This document shows positions 27,589 through 32,967 of a DNA stretch of 32,967 nt, in pieces. Both the position numbers and the translations under genes were made by a program. Source of the DNA: Mycobacterium sp. (lineage in GTDB: Bacteria; Actinomycetota; Actinomycetes; Mycobacteriales; Mycobacteriaceae); contig JAOPUT010000033.1 of the NCBI GenBank assembly GCA_025963385.1, positions 1-32,967 on the forward strand, given 5' to 3'. Within the stretch, counting starts at the first letter, position 1. Each line of letters begins with the position of its first letter. The notes beneath the pieces were generated by a model. That model was not told where the DNA came from. It made no database searches and worked only from the letters and a program-made list of their open reading frames with translations.

Positions 27589-28587
27589 ATGAGAACACGA
27601 CCACCGGGAAAGACTCGGATCCTGACATTCCTGGTCAGCCTCGCCATCGCGGCCGCGTTCGCGACCGGGTGTGGCGTCACGCGTGGCAATGACGAGCCCG
27701 GTCTGCACCGGCTGCGCATGATGGTGCCGAACAGCCCTGGCGGCGGCTACGACCTGACCGCACGCACCGCGGTGAAGATCATGGAGGACGAGGACATCAC
27801 CGGTCGCGTCGAGGTGTTCAACGTCATCGGTGCAGGCGGCACGGTGGCCATGGCGCGGCTCATGAACGAGAAGGGCAACGGCGACCTCATGATGATGATG
27901 GGGCTCGGCGTGGTCGGCGCGGTGTACACGAACGGCTCCAACGCGCTGGCCACCAACGCCACGGCGTTGGCCAAGGTCGTCGAGGAGCAGGAGGGCATCC
28001 TCGTCCCCGCGGACTCACCGTTCAAGACGGTCGCAGACTTCGTCGCGGCGTGGAAGGCCGATCCGGCCAAGGTAACCATCGGCGGCGGATCCTCGCCGGG
28101 CGGTCCCGATCACCTCTTCCCGATGGAGACCGCACGGGCTGTCGGCGTCGACCCCACGAAGGTCAACTTCGTCTCCTACGACGGCGGCGGTGACCTGCTG
28201 ACCGCGCTGTTGGGCAAGAAGATCGCCGCGGGAACCTCGGGCCTCGGGGAGTACGTCGACCAGATCGAAGCGGGGCAGGTGCGCGTCCTCGCCGTCTCGG
28301 GCGACGAACGGGTCGAGGGCGTCGACGCGCCGACGCTGAAGGAAGCCGGAATCAACCTCACCTTCACCAACTGGCGCGGTGTCCTCGCCCCGCCGGGCAT
28401 CTCGGACGAGTCGAAGCAGGCCCTGGTGAAGGTTCTCGAGGATCTGCACGCCACCGACGCCTGGAAGGAGGCCCTGGTGAAGAACGGCTGGAGTGATGCG
28501 TTCATGACAGGAGCGCCGTTCGAACAGTTCCTCAAGGATCAGGACCAACGCGTCTCGTCGACGCTGACCGAACTGGGGCTGCTATGA
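27589..28587 (+). CDS. tctC: Tripartite tricarboxylate transporter substrate-binding lipoprotein TctC
   Basis: Extracytoplasmic binding protein of the TTT system. The 332-residue product has a basic start, signal peptide and lipobox ATGC (Cys28), then the Bug/TctC fold: LRMMVPNSPGGGYDLTAR, VEVFNVIGAGGTVAM, VNFVSYDGGGDLLTALLG and LGEYVDQIEAGQVRVLAVSG. It probably binds citrate or another carboxylate; the ligand cannot be read from sequence. ATG 27589 is chosen over the in-frame ATG 27574 because GGGGA (27576-27580) sits eight bases ahead. The stop overlaps tctB. Confidence 0.9.
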   Translation: MRTRPPGKTRILTFLVSLAIAAAFATGCGVTRGNDEPGLHRLRMMVPNSPGGGYDLTARTAVKIMEDEDITGRVEVFNVIGAGGTVAMARLMNEKGNGDLMMMMGLGVVGAVYTNGSNALATNATALAKVVEEQEGILVPADSPFKTVADFVAAWKADPAKVTIGGGSSPGGPDHLFPMETARAVGVDPTKVNFVSYDGGGDLLTALLGKKIAAGTSGLGEYVDQIEAGQVRVLAVSGDERVEGVDAPTLKEAGINLTFTNWRGVLAPPGISDESKQALVKVLEDLHATDAWKEALVKNGWSDAFMTGAPFEQFLKDQDQRVSSTLTELGLL

Positions 28588-29117
28588 CCGAGCCGATCGA
28601 GAAGTCGCCACCGGTCGAGAAGCCGGAGAAGCCTTCCGTCGACCGCGCGCAGTACCTGGTATGCGCCGTGCTCGTCGCGGTCGGCGCCTTCATCATCTAC
28701 GACGCGCTCAGTCTGCCCGGCGGGTTCGCCAAGGTGGATCCCGTTGGGCCCAAGCTCTTCCCGATGGTCATCGGCATCGGTCTGCTGGTGCTGGCGGTCA
28801 TCCTCGCCATCGCGATCCCGCGAGGGTCGAAGGGTGAGGCCGACGCGGGGGAGGACATCGACCCCGACCTGCCGAGCGACTGGCGCACCGTCGGACTGCT
28901 GGTCGCCATCTTCCTGGCCATGATCGTGCTGGTGAACCCGCTAGGCTGGGCGATCGCCGGTGCCCTGATGTTCGCCGCCTGCGCAACGGTTCTCGGGAGC
29001 AGGCATTACATCCGCAACATCCTGATCGGCGCGGTACTCAGCGTCGGGAGTTTCTACGCGTTCTACTCGGGTCTCGGAATACCGCTGCCCGCAGGCATTT
29101 TGGATGGGATCCTCTGA
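28584..29117 (+). CDS. tctB: Tripartite tricarboxylate transporter small membrane subunit TctB
   Basis: A 177-residue membrane protein with four predicted spans after a charged Pro/Glu/Lys-rich N-terminus of about 22 residues. The pattern [25 protein letters not shown] is typical of TctB, and a hydrophilic acidic loop separates the two pairs of spans. ATG overlaps the tctC stop and the stop overlaps the tctA ATG (TGATG), so the three subunits are translationally coupled. Confidence 0.88.
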   Translation: MTEPIEKSPPVEKPEKPSVDRAQYLVCAVLVAVGAFIIYDALSLPGGFAKVDPVGPKLFPMVIGIGLLVLAVILAIAIPRGSKGEADAGEDIDPDLPSDWRTVGLLVAIFLAMIVLVNPLGWAIAGALMFAACATVLGSRHYIRNILIGAVLSVGSFYAFYSGLGIPLPAGILDGIL

Positions 29118-30658
29118 TGTTGGACAATCTGGGCTGGCTGATGCAGGGCTTCGAGCAGGCCGCCACGCCGATGAACCTCCTCTACGCCGTGATCGGTGTC
29201 CTGCTGGGCACCGCCGTCGGTGTGCTGCCGGGCATCGGTCCCGCGATGACGGTGGCACTGCTGTTGCCGATCACGTACAACGTCAGCCCCAGCGCGGCGT
29301 TCATCATGTTCGCGGGCATCTTCTACGGAGGCATGTACGGCGGGTCGACCACGTCGATCCTGCTCAACACGCCGGGGGAGTCGTCGTCGGTGATCACCGC
29401 GATCGAGGGCAACAAGATGGCCAAGGCGGGCAGAGCCGCCCAAGCCCTCGCGACGGCGGCCATCGGCTCGTTCGTCGCAGGCACCATCGGCACCCTGCTC
29501 CTCGCGCTCTTCGCGCCCGCCATTTCGCGGTTCGCCGTCACCCTCGGTGCGCCGTCCTACCTCGCAATCATGTTGTTCGCACTGGTCGCGGTGACCGCCG
29601 TGCTCGGGTCGTCGAAACTGCGGGGCGGCATCTCACTGCTTCTCGGGCTGGCGATCGGACTCGTCGGCATCGACTCCCTCACCGGACAGGCCAGGGCGAC
29701 GTTCGGATTGCCGCAGCTGTCCGACGGTATCGACATCGTGGTGATCGCGGTGGCGATCTTCGCGCTCGGCGAGGCACTGTGGGTGGCCGCGCACCTGCGG
29801 CAGAAGCCCGCCGAGGTGATTCCCGTCGGCAGGCCCTGGATGGGCAAGAGTGACTGGCAGCGGTCGTGGAAGCCGTGGCTGCGTGGCACGGCCTACGGTT
29901 TCCCGTTCGGTGCGCTGCCCGCCGGCGGCGCCGAGCTTCCGACGTTCCTGTCCTACATCACCGAGAAGAAGCTGTCGAAGCATCCGGAGGAGTTCGGCAA
30001 GGGCGCCATCGAGGGCGTCGCCGGTCCCGAGGCGGCCAACAACGCCTCGGCTGCAGGCACTCTGGTGCCGATGCTGTCGCTCGGTCTGCCGACGAATGCC
30101 ACCGCAGCCGTGATGCTCACGGCGTTCGTGTCGTACGGAATCCAGCCCGGCCCAACGCTGTTCGACAAGGAGCCGCTGCTGATTTGGACCCTCATCGCGA
30201 GCCTGTTCATCGGCAACTTCCTGCTGCTGGTGCTCAACCTGCCGCTGGCGCCCCTGTGGGCCAAGCTGTTGCGCACCCCGCGCCCGTACCTCTACGCGGG
30301 CATTCTCTTCTTCGCAACGCTCGGCGCGTTCGCCGTCAACATCCAGCCACTCGACCTGGCGCTGCTGCTGGTCTTCGGTCTGCTCGGGTTGATGATGCGC
30401 CGGTTCGGGTTGCCGGTCCTCCCGCTGATCATCGGCGTCATCCTCGGCCCGCGTATCGAACGGCAGCTGCGGCAGAGCCTTCAGCTGGGCGGCGGGGACT
30501 GGGGCAGCCTGTTCACCGAGCCGGTCGCCATCGTCGTGTACGTCTGCATGGCTCTGCTCCTGCTGGCTCCGCTGGTCTTGAAGCTCATGCACCGAAGTGA
30601 GGAGACTTTGTTGATCGTCGAGGATGATCGGGATCAGAGAGAGAAGGCGCAACTGTGA
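29117..30658 (+). CDS. tctA: Tripartite tricarboxylate transporter large membrane subunit TctA
   Basis: A 513-residue permease with about twelve spans, energised by an ion gradient. Family motifs: [20 protein letters not shown] near residue 35, [19 protein letters not shown], the mid-protein repeat [66 protein letters not shown], and a C-terminal [25 protein letters not shown]. Together with TctB and the binding protein it takes up carboxylates. Its hydrophilic C-terminus is followed by two tiny reading frames leading to the universal stress protein gene. Confidence 0.93.
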   Translation: MLDNLGWLMQGFEQAATPMNLLYAVIGVLLGTAVGVLPGIGPAMTVALLLPITYNVSPSAAFIMFAGIFYGGMYGGSTTSILLNTPGESSSVITAIEGNKMAKAGRAAQALATAAIGSFVAGTIGTLLLALFAPAISRFAVTLGAPSYLAIMLFALVAVTAVLGSSKLRGGISLLLGLAIGLVGIDSLTGQARATFGLPQLSDGIDIVVIAVAIFALGEALWVAAHLRQKPAEVIPVGRPWMGKSDWQRSWKPWLRGTAYGFPFGALPAGGAELPTFLSYITEKKLSKHPEEFGKGAIEGVAGPEAANNASAAGTLVPMLSLGLPTNATAAVMLTAFVSYGIQPGPTLFDKEPLLIWTLIASLFIGNFLLLVLNLPLAPLWAKLLRTPRPYLYAGILFFATLGAFAVNIQPLDLALLLVFGLLGLMMRRFGLPVLPLIIGVILGPRIERQLRQSLQLGGGDWGSLFTEPVAIVVYVCMALLLLAPLVLKLMHRSEETLLIVEDDRDQREKAQL

Positions 30659-30693
30659 TCGGTCAGAGTCCAGACGAGCGCTGCCGCTCATGA
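30655..30693 (+). CDS. Mini reading frame 1 linking tctA to usp (12 codons)
   Basis: GTG 30655 overlaps the tctA stop as GTGA, and its own TGA (30691-30693) overlaps the next ATG. The peptide is [12 protein letters not shown]. It shares the DNA repeat GACGAGCGCT (30673-30682) with the second mini frame. Too short to judge as a product; it may serve to pass ribosomes along the transcript. Confidence 0.3.
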   Translation: MIGQSPDERCRS

Positions 30694-30725
30694 TCGCTGA
30701 CGAGCGCTTGCGCGAGGAATCATGA
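30690..30725 (+). CDS. Mini reading frame 2 linking tctA to usp (11 codons)
   Basis: ATG 30690 overlaps the first mini frame's stop (ATGA) and its TGA (30723-30725) overlaps the usp ATG (ATGA). The peptide is [11 protein letters not shown], sharing DER with the first through the repeat GACGAGCGCT (30699-30708). The GAGGAA inside it also acts as ribosome site for usp. Confidence 0.3.
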   Translation: MIADERLREES

Positions 30726-31111
30726 TCGTCGTCGGATACACCACGGACCGCTTCGGCAGGGCAGCACTCGAACACGGCATCGCCGAGGCCAAGCTGCGCC
30801 AGACCTCGCTGCTGGTCCTCAACTCGACCCAGGGCGACTCCTACGTCGACGCCGCGTTTGCGCACGAGCGCCAAGTGCACGATCTGGAGTCCATGCTCGC
30901 CGACTGTGGCGTGCCCTTCGAGGTGCAACAACCCGTGGGCGTGTACGCCGCCGACGTCCTGCTCGAGATCATGGATCGTCCCGATGCAGAGTTGCTGGTG
31001 ATCGGGATCCGGCACCGCAACCCGGTGGGAAAGCTGTTCCTGGGCAGCGCGTCTCAGAAGCTCATCCTGGAATGCCCCAAGCCGATCCTCGCGGTGAAAC
31101 CGGGCGAGTGA
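30722..31111 (+). CDS. Universal stress protein (UspA family)
   Basis: A 129-residue single Usp domain beginning MIVVGYTTDRFGRAALEHGI and ending with GIRHRNPVGKLFLGSASQKLILECPKPILAVKPGE, which resembles the nucleotide-binding end of the family (a GSAS phosphate loop). The first glycine motif is altered (GIRH), so ATP binding is uncertain. Usp genes often sit next to TTT or TRAP transporters, and this one is joined to tctCBA by overlapping mini frames, suggesting one operon. ATG 30722 with GAGGAA at 30714-30719. Confidence 0.85.
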   Translation: MIVVGYTTDRFGRAALEHGIAEAKLRQTSLLVLNSTQGDSYVDAAFAHERQVHDLESMLADCGVPFEVQQPVGVYAADVLLEIMDRPDAELLVIGIRHRNPVGKLFLGSASQKLILECPKPILAVKPGE

Positions 31112-31141
31112 CCAGACGTATCTGCGCAATCGTAAATTAGT

Positions 31142-31168
31142 GGTTTGCGTCACGCGCTGGCCCGGGTA
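31142..31168 (+). promoter_or_regulatory. SigF-type promoter of the DUF1206 gene
   Basis: GGTTT at 31142-31146 and GGGTA at 31164-31168 with a 17-bp spacer, exactly the mycobacterial SigF consensus GGTTT-N15-17-GGGTA. The ATG of the next gene starts 11 bases after the GGGTA, so its leader would be only a few bases. A general stress or stationary-phase response is expected. Confidence 0.75.
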
Positions 31169-31178
31169 CCCGCGATCA

Positions 31179-31955
31179 ATGGTCGACACCCGGTCGGCGG
31201 CCACCTCCGCCCATGACAACGTCTGGTTCGAGCGCGTGGCGCGGGCGGGATACGCCGCCAGCGGTCTGCTCCACCTGCTGATCGCGTTCATCGTCGCGCG
31301 GCTGGCGTTCGGCGACGGCGGCAACGCCGACCAGTCGGGCGCGCTGGCGACACTGGCCGCACAACCTGGCGGGGCGGTCATGCTCTGGGTCGCCGCGATC
31401 GTGCTGGCGGCCCTCGGTCTGTGGCAGCTCGTCGAGACGTTCGTCGAACGCGACCTCAAGGATCGTCTGAAAGCCGCCGCGGTCGGGGTGACCTACCTCG
31501 TGCTCGCCTTCTCCGCCGCCAAGTTCGCGATGGGCAGCGGCAAGTCGAGCACCAGCCAGAACGCGGGCATGAGTGCGCGGATGATGCAATCTGGCTGGGG
31601 CATCGCGGTTTTGGTTGTGGTGGCCCTCGTCCTCGTCGGCGTCGGCGGCTACCACGTCTACAAGGGCGCGACCAAGGGATTCCTCAAGGAGCTCAAGGTG
31701 TCAGGCGGCTCGGCGATCACGTGGATCGGCATCGTCGGCTACGTCGCCAAGGGTCTGGTGCTGATCGGCGTCGGCATTCTGGTGGTCGTCGCGACGATGA
31801 CCTCCGACCCGGCCAAGGCCAGCGGTGTCGACGCCGCGGTGAAGGCCCTCGGCAACGCGCCGTTCGGCAAGATCCTGCTGATCATCGCGGCGCTCGGCAT
31901 CGCCGCTTACGGCGTCTACGGTTTCATTCGGAGCCGGTACGCGGACATGTCGTAG
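31179..31955 (+). CDS. DUF1206 membrane protein
   Basis: A 258-residue integral membrane protein with about six spans in three repeated pairs, each starting with a motif such as VARAGYAASGLLHLLIA, AVGVTYLVLAFSAAKFAMG and GIVGYVAKGLVLIGVGI, which is the DUF1206 pattern. Function unknown. ATG 31179 is chosen because a SigF-type promoter ends 11 bases upstream; an in-frame GTG at 31140 would lie in front of that promoter. The gene stands alone between usp and a region of small genes. Confidence 0.85.
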   Translation: MVDTRSAATSAHDNVWFERVARAGYAASGLLHLLIAFIVARLAFGDGGNADQSGALATLAAQPGGAVMLWVAAIVLAALGLWQLVETFVERDLKDRLKAAAVGVTYLVLAFSAAKFAMGSGKSSTSQNAGMSARMMQSGWGIAVLVVVALVLVGVGGYHVYKGATKGFLKELKVSGGSAITWIGIVGYVAKGLVLIGVGILVVVATMTSDPAKASGVDAAVKALGNAPFGKILLIIAALGIAAYGVYGFIRSRYADMS

Positions 31956-31958
31956 CCG

Positions 31959-32219
31959 TCACACGCAGTCCAGGCCAACTGATTTCGCCACGTTGGCGTC
32001 CAGTTGCGCTGCGAGGCCGTCGATGTCATCGACGACGACCGAACGGATGTGTTCGTGATTCGTGAGCACGGCGGGTTGTCGAGCGAAGGCGCGCACGACT
32101 ATAAGCGCGAGCTCGTGGCCACCAAGCGGTATGTGCGCGACGTGTACTGAGGGATTGGCGCGTACGGCAGCGGGTACGTGACTGACCTCATCGATGTGAC
32201 GACAAGGACGGCCCACCAT
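31959..32219 (-). CDS. Uncertain minus-strand hypothetical protein
   Basis: An 86-codon frame ending VVVDDIDGLAAQLDANVAKSVGLDCV, which looks protein-like (an amphipathic, well-behaved tail). Its ATG at 32219 overlaps the start of the plus-strand small acidic gene, and the frame covers a possible SigF-type promoter of that gene, so both are unlikely as drawn; a shorter start is possible. A competing plus-strand frame (about 31996-32149, ending KRELVATKRYVRDVY) has higher GC at third positions. No ribosome site stands out. Either or neither may be real. Confidence 0.4.
   Translation of the reverse strand: MVGRPCRHIDEVSHVPAAVRANPSVHVAHIPLGGHELALIVVRAFARQPAVLTNHEHIRSVVVDDIDGLAAQLDANVAKSVGLDCV
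32152..32176 (+). promoter_or_regulatory. Possible SigF-type promoter of the small acidic gene
   Basis: GGATT (32152-32156) and GGGTA (32172-32176) separated by 15 bp: the -10 is perfect and the -35 has one mismatch to GGTTT. The next plus-strand start is 42 bp downstream. Confidence 0.4.
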
Positions 32220-32358
32220 GGCGAACCCGAACGAGCCACGCTCCGAAGAACATCTCAAGGCAGAAGAGGACGACGGGTCGGCAGAGCTTCAACCCGAGGA
32301 CGGCGGTAGTGCACCCGCACCGCCAGATGTGCCGCAAACTGGCGGCGGGCCATCATGA
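32218..32358 (+). CDS. Small acidic, proline-rich protein
   Basis: ATG 32218 to TGA 32356-32358, 46 residues, starting MANPNEPRSEEHLKAEEDDG and ending PDVPQTGGGPS. It is hydrophilic, strongly acidic in the first half and Pro/Gly-rich in the second, so probably unstructured; no membrane span or cysteine. AAGGA at about 32204-32208 can act as ribosome site. A SigF-like promoter lies upstream. No family is recognised with certainty. Confidence 0.55.
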   Translation: MANPNEPRSEEHLKAEEDDGSAELQPEDGGSAPAPPDVPQTGGGPS

Positions 32359-32413
32359 TCGGATATTCCCGGGCGGCAACGATTGTGGGCTTGTAGACAC
32401 CTGGCCCCGTGAT

Positions 32414-32439
32414 CGTTTGTCAGCCGTCGACCCCAGGTA
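32414..32439 (+). promoter_or_regulatory. Possible SigF-like promoter of the secreted protein gene
   Basis: CGTTT (32414-32418) and AGGTA (32435-32439) with a 16-bp spacer, one mismatch in each box to the SigF consensus. The ATG at 32450 follows the -10 by 11 bases, the same distance as in the DUF1206 gene. Confidence 0.35.
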
Positions 32440-32449
32440 TGCCACCGCC

Positions 32450-32716
32450 ATGACGCAACGGCATCTTCTGACAACGACCCATCGCGCCGGATTCGCCGTT
32501 CTCGGCATCGCGGCCGCCGCGACGTTGAGCTTCGCGGCCCCCGCCGGGGCCGACACCAACGAGCCCTGCGCCACCGTGAACTCGACCACCACGGGCACCG
32601 GAGACAACCAGACGACTACCGGCACGGGTGGCGGTGGCTGCATCCCCGACACCAGTGGCCCAGATGGCATCGGCCCCGGCGGTCCGGCCTACAACGGCAT
32701 CGATCCTCGCGGGTAG
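32450..32716 (+). CDS. Small secreted protein
   Basis: An 88-residue protein with an N-terminal signal peptide: basic start MTQRHLLTTTHR, hydrophobic core AGFAVLGIAAAATLSFA and an Ala-Gly-Ala cleavage site near residue 34. The mature part of about 54 residues is rich in Thr, Gly, Asn and Pro, contains a near-repeat (TTTGTGDNQTTTGTG), and has just two cysteines (40 and 64) that could pair. No family is recognised. ATG 32450 is chosen because the signal peptide begins there; the frame is open upstream without an exported start. Confidence 0.65.
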   Translation: MTQRHLLTTTHRAGFAVLGIAAAATLSFAAPAGADTNEPCATVNSTTTGTGDNQTTTGTGGGGCIPDTSGPDGIGPGGPAYNGIDPRG

Positions 32717-32819
32717 GTCGCTGACTCGGCCAGTCGCAACCGCCTCTCCGGGCGAGGTACGGATTGCCCGCCTCTGAGCGACAACTCGCGACAATCTCAG
32801 CGGGATGAAAACCCTTGCG

Positions 32820-32837
32820 TCACTGTGGTTTCAGTGA
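32820..32837. repeat. Small inverted repeat in the last intergenic region
   Basis: TCACTG (32820-32825) and CAGTGA (32832-32837) around TGGTTT. There is no U-run, so a terminator is doubtful. The 167-bp gap 32717-32883 otherwise holds two GCGACAA copies (about 32778 and 32788) and a possible -10 TATGTT (32872-32877) for the last gene. Confidence 0.35.
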
Positions 32838-32883
32838 TCCCATCCGCCGGTTTTCTGTCGGTGGGCACCCGTATGTTCGAGTC

Positions 32884-32967
32884 ATGTCAGGTACGGACGT
32901 CCACGAAGCGGTCGCCGCCCTGCGCGCCGCCTACGACACCCTGGCCGCCTGCGACCTCGACACCCTG
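32884..32967 (+). CDS. Probable DUF222/HNH endonuclease family protein (13E12-type), N-terminal end
   Basis: Only the first 28 codons are present: [20 protein letters not shown] and on to the window edge. The pattern of an N-terminal helix with [21 protein letters not shown] is like the start of the mycobacterial DUF222-HNH (REP13E12) proteins, which occur in many near-identical copies and can be phage or element targets. The call rests on a short helix and must be checked with downstream sequence. Confidence 0.5.
   Translation, partial: MSGTDVHEAVAALRAAYDTLAACDLDTL

Noticed and set aside
31140..31178. Earlier GTG start for the DUF1206 protein
   Set aside because: It would lie upstream of the predicted SigF promoter elements and adds unconserved residues.
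32865..32880. SOS (LexA) box upstream of the last gene
   Set aside because: GTTCGA is present at 32875-32880 but the left half reads GCACCC instead of TCGAAC, so the palindrome is missing.
1..32967. CRISPR arrays, tRNA or rRNA genes and insertion sequences
   Set aside because: No regularly spaced repeats, cloverleaf-like sequences, rRNA motifs or transposase frames were seen on reading both strands.

Overview
The window reads as a chromosomal segment of a mycobacterium, most likely a fast-growing Mycolicibacterium-type species. The DNA is GC-rich with strongly GC-biased third codon positions, GTG starts are common, and the order of the first 20 kb is the mycobacterial division and cell wall (dcw) cluster with its downstream genes wag31, sepF and yggT. 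Family assignments come from recalled protein families and from remembered M. tuberculosis homologues; no database search was run.

Region 1 (1-19.4 kb, all plus strand). A DUF3040 gene end and a strong terminator precede a promoter region with TGGGN boxes at 10-bp spacing, the expected operator of MraZ. Then come mraZ, a small hairpin matching the actinobacterial mraW RNA motif, rsmH, ftsL, pbpB, murE, murF, mraY, ftsW, murG, murC, ftsQ and ftsZ, followed by pgeF, a YggS-type PLP protein, sepF, yggT, wag31 and a small membrane protein. These genes make lipid II precursors, flip or polymerise them at the septum, and build the Z ring and polar growth machinery. Most cluster joints are 4-base start/stop overlaps. 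The striking exception is mraY-ftsW: murD, which normally sits there, is absent, replaced by 148 bp of relatively AT-rich sequence with a 20-codon reading frame. No fourth Mur ligase is seen elsewhere in the window.

Region 2 (19.4-25.2 kb, mixed strands) holds accessory enzymes: a phosphoribosyltransferase and an alpha/beta hydrolase (minus), an SRPBCC-epimerase fusion (plus), a class I glutamine amidotransferase and a beta-lactamase-fold lipoprotein that seems to lack its catalytic residues (minus), a DUF2784 membrane protein (plus) and an M24 metallopeptidase-like protein (minus).

Region 3 (25.2-31.1 kb) is a carboxylate uptake locus. A CitA/DcuS-type sensor kinase and its response regulator run leftwards, and a tctCBA tripartite tricarboxylate transporter runs rightwards from a shared 87-bp region containing a palindrome. 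The transporter is joined to a universal stress protein by two tiny overlapping reading frames. Region 4 (31.1-33 kb) has a DUF1206 membrane protein behind an excellent SigF-type promoter, a small acidic protein, a small secreted protein with a similar promoter layout, and the start of a probable DUF222/HNH (13E12-type) gene cut by the window edge. No tRNA, rRNA, CRISPR array or insertion sequence was seen.
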